Virus record (IMG/VR): IMGVR_UViG_3300043774_000236
Location: 1 to 41,898 of that record
DNA from: a virus
Reading direction: 5' to 3' (one strand)
DNA length: 41,898 bases
The notes beneath the pieces were generated by a model that saw nothing but the letters and a program-made list of their open reading frames with translations, searched no databases and was not told the DNA's origin. Positions 37,132 through 41,898 of the stretch are shown here, piece by piece (position 1 is the first letter of the stretch; every line of letters starts with the position of its first letter). The translations under genes and the position numbers were made by a program.

Positions 37132-37821
37132 ATGTCCGATCTACTCGCCAGCGGTGCAGCGTGGCTCGCCGGTCAGTTGTCGGCGAGTGCGTCGCGGTCT
37201 GTCCGCTACTCTCGCGGGGCTGACTACGGCACAGTCAGTGCCACGATTGGAACAAGCCGCTTTGAGTCGCAGGGCACCAGCGGCGTGGTAGAGCAGTGGG
37301 AGTCGCGTGACTTCGTCATCAAGGCGGGCACGCTTCCGTTTGGCGAGCCGCTGCGGCACGACAAGATTGTTGACACGATCAACGGCGTGGACATCACGTA
37401 TGAAGTGACGAGCCCGCGTGGCGTCCCCGTGTTTCATTACGGCGACGCATTCCGGCAGACGGTGCGTGTTCACACGATTGCCACTGCCGAGGCGGCGCAG
37501 GTCGCTCCGACGCTCAGGCGTCGATTCTGGGGCTCGTTTGCTGCGACGACTATCACTGACGCTCAGATCGTCGCCAGCCTCGCTAATGACCTCGGAGGCT
37601 CTCGGGCACAGTCGAGGACGATTACCGCACAGACTGCGTATATCTACGTCGTCCTGCCGACGAGTTTCGGCGTACCGACGTTTGCAGTCAGCGGTCTGAC
37701 GTCCTCGGCGTGGGAGACCACGACCAGGTCGATCACGTTCGCCGGGCAGGCGGCACAGAGTTACGGCATCTACCGCTCAACGTATCCGATCACCGGCACC
37801 GTCAACCTCGTGGTCACATGA
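37132..37821 (+). CDS. Head-tail connector-like protein with fibre-like C-terminal domain
   Basis: AGAGG before the ATG at 37132 fixes the start; 229 residues. Residues 1-115 (LLASGAAWLAGQLSASASRSVRYSRGADYGTVSATIG, DFVIKAGTLPFGEPLRHDKIVD, YEVTSPRGVPVFHYGDAFRQTVRVHT) resemble minor head or head-tail joining proteins that follow the decoration gene. Residues 125-229 (FWGSFAATTITDAQIVASL, AYIYVVLPTSFGVPTFAVSG, YGIYRSTYPITGTVNLVV) look like a beta-rich domain normally seen at the ends of tail fibres. A fusion of a structural base and a surface-exposed tip is therefore suggested. Confidence 0.6.
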   Translation: MSDLLASGAAWLAGQLSASASRSVRYSRGADYGTVSATIGTSRFESQGTSGVVEQWESRDFVIKAGTLPFGEPLRHDKIVDTINGVDITYEVTSPRGVPVFHYGDAFRQTVRVHTIATAEAAQVAPTLRRRFWGSFAATTITDAQIVASLANDLGGSRAQSRTITAQTAYIYVVLPTSFGVPTFAVSGLTSSAWETTTRSITFAGQAAQSYGIYRSTYPITGTVNLVVT

Positions 37822-37824
37822 CGT

Positions 37825-38094
37825 ATGTCAAGCATCAAGGGCACCAACGTACTCGCGCCGGTCGTGCCATTCGACACGACGGATGCACACGCCTCGCACG
37901 AGGCGCGGTACGGCAAGGGCGGCTACCGCAGCGTAGCCGACATCGCCGAGAGAGACGCGATTCCGCAGTTGAGGCGGGAAGCCGGGATGCTGGTGCTGAC
38001 GCTCTCGGACGGCATCGTGTGGCGACTCAATAACAACTTAACGACATGGACTGACAACAACCTCACCACAAGCCTCGACGGCGGGAATTTTTGA
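37825..38094 (+). CDS. Small fibre-region structural protein
   Basis: The protein has 89 residues: SSIKGTNVLAPVVPFDTTDAHASHEARYGKGGYRSVADIAERDAIPQLRREAGMLVLTLSDGIVWRLNNNLTTW. The GKGGYRSV..I..R..IP...R..GMLV pattern is frequent in short proteins or N-terminal modules next to phage fibres. It probably links fibres to the tail or head. It ends two bases before the next gene. Confidence 0.6.
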   Translation: MSSIKGTNVLAPVVPFDTTDAHASHEARYGKGGYRSVADIAERDAIPQLRREAGMLVLTLSDGIVWRLNNNLTTWTDNNLTTSLDGGNF

Positions 38095-38096
38095 GC

Positions 38097-38702
38097 ATGA
38101 GCAACACTATCCGCATTAAGAGACGCAACGCAGCCGGTGCGGCAGGCGCTCCCGCTAGTCTTCAGCAGGCAGAACTTGCATTCAACGAAGCCGACTCGAC
38201 GCTCTACGTGGGCGTCGGCACTGGTGGCGCTGGCGGGTCAGCTACGACGATTCAGGCAATTGGCGGCAGTGGGACGTTTGCGACGAAGGCGTACGTGACG
38301 TCTGCGGTGTCTGCGGTGGATGTTTCGTCGCAGCTCTCAAGCTATCTGACCACATCCGCCGCTGCATCGACGTACCTTTCACAAGCGACGGCGGCCAGCA
38401 CATATGCAACGCAGAGCAGTGTAAGCACGGCGATCTCAAACGTAATCAATGCGGCACCGGCTGCTCTCGACACGCTCAAGGAACTGGCTGACGCTCTCGG
38501 TTCCGATGCTGCGTTTTCCACGACCGTCACAGCGTCCCTCTCTGGCAAGATGGCAAAAGCAAGCAACTTGTCGGATGTGGTCGATGTTTCGGCGGCTCGC
38601 ACGAATCTCGGGCTCGGCACAATGGCAGTCCAGGCGGCGAGCAACGTGGCGATCACTGGTGGCTCGGTTGCAGGCATCGACTTGAACGGCGGGACGTTCT
38701 GA
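38097..38702 (+). CDS. Short tail fibre with Mtd-like adaptor and tail-repeat segment
   Basis: The protein has 201 residues from the ATG at 38097. The adaptor SNTIRIKRRNAAGAAGAPASLQQAELAFNEADSTLYVG matches the genes at 672, 1820 and 38704. The middle is an Ala/Ser/Thr coiled-coil-like stalk, and the end AAPAALDTLKELADALGSDAAFS with ARTNLGLGTMA is the classic phage tail fibre repeat. A compact C-terminal VAGIDLNGGTF closes it. It likely trimerises as a fibre stalk. Confidence 0.75.
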   Translation: MSNTIRIKRRNAAGAAGAPASLQQAELAFNEADSTLYVGVGTGGAGGSATTIQAIGGSGTFATKAYVTSAVSAVDVSSQLSSYLTTSAAASTYLSQATAASTYATQSSVSTAISNVINAAPAALDTLKELADALGSDAAFSTTVTASLSGKMAKASNLSDVVDVSAARTNLGLGTMAVQAASNVAITGGSVAGIDLNGGTF

Positions 38703-38703
38703 C

Positions 38704-39630
38704 GTGTCAAACACCGTACGCATCCTCCGAAGCACCACGGCAGGCAACGTGCCGTCCTCGCTCGTCAGCGGCCAGATTGCCGTCAACGAGGCGGACGGGC
38801 GTCTGTTCTTTCGCTCGCCGTCGGGCACCGTAACGACGTTTTCGTCCATTGCGTCGTTCGCTACTACGGCGTCTTTTCCCGCAGTCGGTTTGGCGAATGT
38901 GCTGTACCTCGCGTCGGATAGCTCTCGCGCCTATCAGTTCGTGGGCGGGGTATACATTGAGGTCGGAGTCTCTGGTGGCGGGGGGACCGCCACGACATCG
39001 GCTTCCGATCTCACGAGTGGCACGCTGCCCGATGCGAGGTTGAGCAGCAACGTCACAGTCAACCAAAACCTGCGATGGGCGATGCAGACCACGAGTACAT
39101 CAATTGACTGGTTGCCTCGCGGGCACGGCACTATCGGCAACGCGGCGGCATTCTCGGGAAGTCTGATGCTGGCGTTTTTTACAGCCCCGTACTCGTTTAC
39201 CGCCACCACACTGACATTTATAACGGGCGGCACTGCCACTGCCTCGCTGTCGCTGTGTAGGTTTGCGCTTTTTACCGTGAACGAGACGATTGTCGACTCT
39301 GTCACGGGCACGTCACCGATAATTACGATGGTTGCACGGACGGCAAACGACACAACAATCGGAAACGCCTCCCAGACGATTTATTCTCGCGCGTTTGCAA
39401 CTGACGGATACCCAGCCTCGTACAGCATTGTCGCTGGAACGCGATATGCCGCTGGCGTGCTGGTTGTCGGCAGCACGGCCGGAACATGGCAAGCGGGCAC
39501 GGTTACAACAGGCGCGATCACGCGACTGCCGCCAATGGCTGCGGGTGCTGTCACTGGTTTGTCTGATATGCCGACTGCGCCCACGACCGTATCAAATGGC
39601 AACTTCATGATCTATGGGCGGATTTCATGA
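38704..39630 (+). CDS. Tail fibre with Mtd-like adaptor and C-terminal beta domain
   Basis: A GTG one base after the previous stop gives 308 residues. The adaptor SNTVRILRSTTAGNVPSSLVSGQIAVNEADGRLFFRS is followed by the module FPAVG, LYLASDSSRAYQF, YIEVGV also found at 1820, a stretch typical of fibre stalks (DLTSGTLPDARLSSNVT) and a beta-rich C-terminal domain of about 170 residues rich in Thr and aromatic residues. It is a probable receptor-binding fibre. It overlaps the next gene by ATGA. Confidence 0.78.
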   Translation: MSNTVRILRSTTAGNVPSSLVSGQIAVNEADGRLFFRSPSGTVTTFSSIASFATTASFPAVGLANVLYLASDSSRAYQFVGGVYIEVGVSGGGGTATTSASDLTSGTLPDARLSSNVTVNQNLRWAMQTTSTSIDWLPRGHGTIGNAAAFSGSLMLAFFTAPYSFTATTLTFITGGTATASLSLCRFALFTVNETIVDSVTGTSPIITMVARTANDTTIGNASQTIYSRAFATDGYPASYSIVAGTRYAAGVLVVGSTAGTWQAGTVTTGAITRLPPMAAGAVTGLSDMPTAPTTVSNGNFMIYGRIS

Positions 39631-39977
39631 CGACCACCTACCTCGGCGTGATCGATGGCATACGCACTTGGGAAGTGCGTGACGAGAGCGGCAACGTCAT
39701 CGGCATGAACCAGCAGGCCGTGGACGACTCTGTACCGGCGAGCGTCTCCGCTCGCCAGATACGCCTGTGGATGCTTCGGCATGGCATCTCACTTGCAGCC
39801 GTGGACGCAGCTATCGACGCCATCCCCGACCAACTCCAGCGGGACTCGGTCAGGGTGGAGTGGGACTACGCTCCGTACGTCGAGCGGTCGCACCCGATGC
39901 TCGTGCCGCTAGCGGCGGCTCTCGGACTCACTGAGGCTCAGGTCGATCAGGCGTTTGTCGAGGCGGCGGGGATTTAA
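39627..39977 (+). CDS. Fibre-associated small protein
   Basis: The protein has 116 residues: TYLGVIDGIRTWEVRDESGNVIGMNQ, then SARQIRLWMLRHGISLAAVDAAIDAIPDQLQRDSVRVEWDYAPYVERSHPML. The helical ARQIRL.L...G....V..AI..IP....R...+.EWEYA pattern is common in genes adjacent to tail fibres. It may be a fibre assembly chaperone or fibre-base protein. It starts inside the stop of the upstream fibre gene. Confidence 0.65.
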   Translation: MTTTYLGVIDGIRTWEVRDESGNVIGMNQQAVDDSVPASVSARQIRLWMLRHGISLAAVDAAIDAIPDQLQRDSVRVEWDYAPYVERSHPMLVPLAAALGLTEAQVDQAFVEAAGI

Positions 39978-39987
39978 CGCTGCTGAA

Positions 39988-40026
39988 GGCATAGCCGGTC
40001 GCTGTGCTGCTCGTCGCCGTGACAAT
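39988..40026 (+). promoter_or_regulatory. Candidate late promoter, copy 4 (GGCATAGCCGGTCG, weaker -10)
   Basis: The box at 39988-40001 matches the other three copies at 13 of the 14 consensus positions. The -10 counterpart is GACAAT at 40021-40026, one base closer than in the other copies. It lies in the 69-base gap before 40047. Confidence 0.4.
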
Positions 40027-40046
40027 GCCAGCCACGAGGTGCCGCG

Positions 40047-40427
40047 ATGTCCAACGTCTTCTCTCTGCTGCCAGGCCAACTTGACGTCACTTTCGTGGTG
40101 GGCGACGAGGTCAATATCGCCATGAACCTGGGGCAGTCGATCACTGGCTACACGCTGCAATCGGGCATCTATGTGGCAAGTGTTGGCGGCTTCCAGGGCG
40201 GCGGCGGCGGCACTGTGTCTACGGTTGGCACGACTGCTGCAACGCCGACGATCCAGGTCGTGACGGCGTCCACTGGCGCAATCATCTGGAGCCTCAACGA
40301 GGTACAGACTGCCTCTCTGAGTCCAGCCATTAGATACCTCTGGTATCTGCGATGGATCACGCCTGGCACGACTATGACGCGAACAATCTTGGCTGGCAGC
40401 TGCATCCCGAGGGCACCGGGCGCATGA
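40047..40427 (+). CDS. Tail fibre/baseplate-associated protein
   Basis: The protein has 126 residues. The opening LPGQLDVTFVVGDEVNIAMNLGQSITGYTLQSGIYVAS resembles the N-terminal Ig-like module of upper baseplate proteins that attach receptor-binding proteins. The second half (IQVVTASTGAIIWSLNEVQTASLSP, YLWYLRWITPGTTMTRTILAG) continues that small beta-sandwich. It overlaps the large fibre gene by ATGA, supporting a partnership with it. Confidence 0.65.
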   Translation: MSNVFSLLPGQLDVTFVVGDEVNIAMNLGQSITGYTLQSGIYVASVGGFQGGGGGTVSTVGTTAATPTIQVVTASTGAIIWSLNEVQTASLSPAIRYLWYLRWITPGTTMTRTILAGSCIPRAPGA

Positions 40428-41898
40428 GTGAGATTTCTGTCACAGTCAACGGCTCAACGACAATCAACCCGACTGTCGGCAACGGCGACACAGTCAACGT
40501 CACGGTCAATCCTAGCGGCGAGCGTGGCCCTAGTGGGACGCAGGGAGTTGCTGGGCCTGCCAACTCCCTCGCCATAGGAACCGTTACTAGCGGTGCTTCT
40601 GCGTCGGCAACGATCACCGGCGTGGCCCCGTCGCAGACGCTCAATCTTGTACTGCCTGTAGGTGCCACGGGAGCCACGGGCGGCGTTGGTGCCACGGGCG
40701 GCGTTGGGGATACTGGGCCTGCTAACTCGCTCAGTATCGGTACGGTTGCGAGCGGATCGTCAGCCAGCGCCACGATCACGGGAGCAGCACCGTCGCAGAC
40801 TTTGAATCTGGTGCTTCCCGTCGGAGCCACGGGCGCAACCGGAGCCGCTGGCCCAGCTGGCCCGCCGGTCAACCTCGCGGACGAGACACCGCAGCCGCTC
40901 GGGACGGCGTCCGCCGGGACGGCACTGACTGCGGCGCGGGCAGACCACGTCCACGCGGTTGGCTCAATCACCTATTCGTCGCTCTCTGGAATACCAAGCA
41001 CATTCGCTCCCTCTGCCCACTCGCACGCCGTAAGCGACGTGACTGGATTGCAGACGGCGCTAGATGGCAAGCAGGCGGCAGGCTCGTATGCCACTCTGGT
41101 AAACAACCTCGTGCCATCGGCAAACCTGCCGAGCTTTGTCGATGACGTTGTGGATGTCGGCGGAACCCTGCCGGCCACGGGCGACGTGGGCAAAATCTAC
41201 GTCGTCTCGACAGGCGCGAACACCAACAAAATCTACCGCTGGAGCGGCTCGGCGTTCATCGAGATTTCGCCGTCTCCCGGCTCGACGGACAGCGTGACCG
41301 AGGGCAGCGTCAACCTCTACCACACGACTGTCCGCGCTGCGGCGGCGGCACCTGTGCAGAGCGTGGCAGGCCGCACTGGTGTCATCACGCTCGCCCAGCT
41401 TGGCAGTTCCGGCACCGCGTCAGCATCGACGTTCCTGCGAGGGGACGGGCAGTGGACTGCGGCGGGTGGTCTCGGCGCAGACGACGACATCGACGGCGGG
41501 TGGTTTTACGGCGCCAGCGGTCTGTCTCGGTCGATCACGATCACGTCGCCGCCGACGAACCAGACGGCCAGCAGTGGAGCAGCGACGTTCGCCGTGACTG
41601 CGATTGCGGAGCCGAGCGGGACGCTTTCGTACCAGTGGCAGAAGAGCGATTCGGCGGGTTTCGCTGCCACGCAGAGGACGATGCCTGCGAGCGGGCAATG
41701 GTACGGCGTCGCATACGGAAACGGCACGTTTGCTGCGGTGGCTTACGATACGGCAATCGCAGCAACGAGCGCAGACGGGATCACTTGGACGCAACGGACG
41801 CTGCCTATGAGTGCAGGCTGGTACGCCCTCGCTTTCGGCAACGGCACGTTCGTGGCGGTGTCTTACGGCAACGCAATCGCAGCGACAAGCACCGATGG
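40424..41898 (+). CDS. Large tail fibre, N-terminal part (continues at window start)
   Basis: The frame is open from the ATG at 40424 to the window end (491 residues); with 1-670 the protein exceeds 700 residues. Order of parts: a short beta N-terminus; collagen-like GXY with two copies of an about 45-residue block (ANSL.IGTV.SG.SASATITG.APSQTLNLVLPVGATGATG); a stalk with HVHAVGSITYSSLSGIPSTF and HAVSDVTGLQTALDGKQ; the LPATGDVGKIYVVSTGANTNKIYRWSGSAFIEI module; VAGRTGVITLAQLGSS; an Ig-like domain starting SITITSPPTNQTASSGAATF; then W/G repeats inserted in that domain. It is the most elaborate receptor-binding protein here. Confidence 0.88.
   Translation, partial: MSEISVTVNGSTTINPTVGNGDTVNVTVNPSGERGPSGTQGVAGPANSLAIGTVTSGASASATITGVAPSQTLNLVLPVGATGATGGVGATGGVGDTGPANSLSIGTVASGSSASATITGAAPSQTLNLVLPVGATGATGAAGPAGPPVNLADETPQPLGTASAGTALTAARADHVHAVGSITYSSLSGIPSTFAPSAHSHAVSDVTGLQTALDGKQAAGSYATLVNNLVPSANLPSFVDDVVDVGGTLPATGDVGKIYVVSTGANTNKIYRWSGSAFIEISPSPGSTDSVTEGSVNLYHTTVRAAAAAPVQSVAGRTGVITLAQLGSSGTASASTFLRGDGQWTAAGGLGADDDIDGGWFYGASGLSRSITITSPPTNQTASSGAATFAVTAIAEPSGTLSYQWQKSDSAGFAATQRTMPASGQWYGVAYGNGTFAAVAYDTAIAATSADGITWTQRTLPMSAGWYALAFGNGTFVAVSYGNAIAATSTD
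41755..41880. repeat. Terminal direct repeat, copy 2 (identical to 1-126)
   Basis: Exact match to the first 126 bases. It lies in the W/G-repeat part of the large fibre gene. Bases 41741-41754 also match 227-240, because the repeat unit recurs internally. Confidence 0.9.

Overview
The window is one essentially complete genome of a tailed double-stranded DNA phage, most likely a temperate siphovirus. It carries lambda-type portal and terminase genes, a tape measure gene, a tyrosine integrase and a small lysogeny arm. The sequence is GC-rich with dense, mostly plus-strand genes, many joined by ATGA or TGATG overlaps. The first 126 bases are identical to positions 41755-41880. Collapsing that overlap closes a circle of 41,754 bp in frame through one tail fibre gene, so the two window ends are an arbitrary cut in a circular or circularly permuted genome. 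The host cannot be read directly. The GC content, Gram-negative-style lysis region and several virion protein families made me think of a marine or freshwater bacterium, perhaps a planctomycete, but this is a weak inference.

Layout, starting from packaging: terminase large subunit (30623), a GNAT acetyltransferase (32713), a small head protein (33172), portal (33377), a fused prohead protease and HK97-type capsid protein with an internal start (34822), capsid decoration protein (36728) and a head-tail connector (37132). A large receptor-binding island follows (37825 to 41898 and on through 1 to 3864), built from a shared N-terminal adaptor and swapped Ig-like, FN3, LamG, collagen-like and W/G-repeat modules. 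Next come tail completion proteins (3991, 4462), three tandem tail-tube paralogues (5369-6415), tail assembly chaperones with a probable -1 frameshift (6418-7157), a tape measure gene with an apparent frameshift (7154-9677), distal tail or virion proteins (9677-13275), a metallophosphoesterase (13684), a DUF1599-like protein (14850) and a lysis region with holin-like, membrane and papain-like peptidase genes (15609-18455).

A short minus-strand arm (19247-22195) holds small regulatory or accessory genes, a tRNA-like sequence and the integrase. A divergent switch region (22196-22403) separates it from the plus-strand early genes: a MerR-like HTH protein, small early genes, a candidate structured RNA (23704-23774), a RecT-like annealing protein, a winged-helix protein, a DUF1376 replication protein, a free LexA-type DNA-binding domain, a phage-encoded DNA polymerase III beta clamp, a RusA resolvase and a PD-(D/E)XK-like nuclease.

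The most interesting signals beyond ordinary gene content are: (i) five phased 11-bp iterons followed by three perfect inverted repeats inside the DUF1376 gene, a lambda-O-like candidate origin; (ii) a four-copy intergenic element, GGCANASCCGGTCT followed after 20 bases by TANNNT in three copies, that looks like a phage late promoter and in two places would give leaderless mRNAs; (iii) a multi-stem RNA candidate; (iv) an Ig-like domain split by an inserted W/G-repeat propeller-like domain; and (v) three separate frame disruptions in tail and lysis genes.
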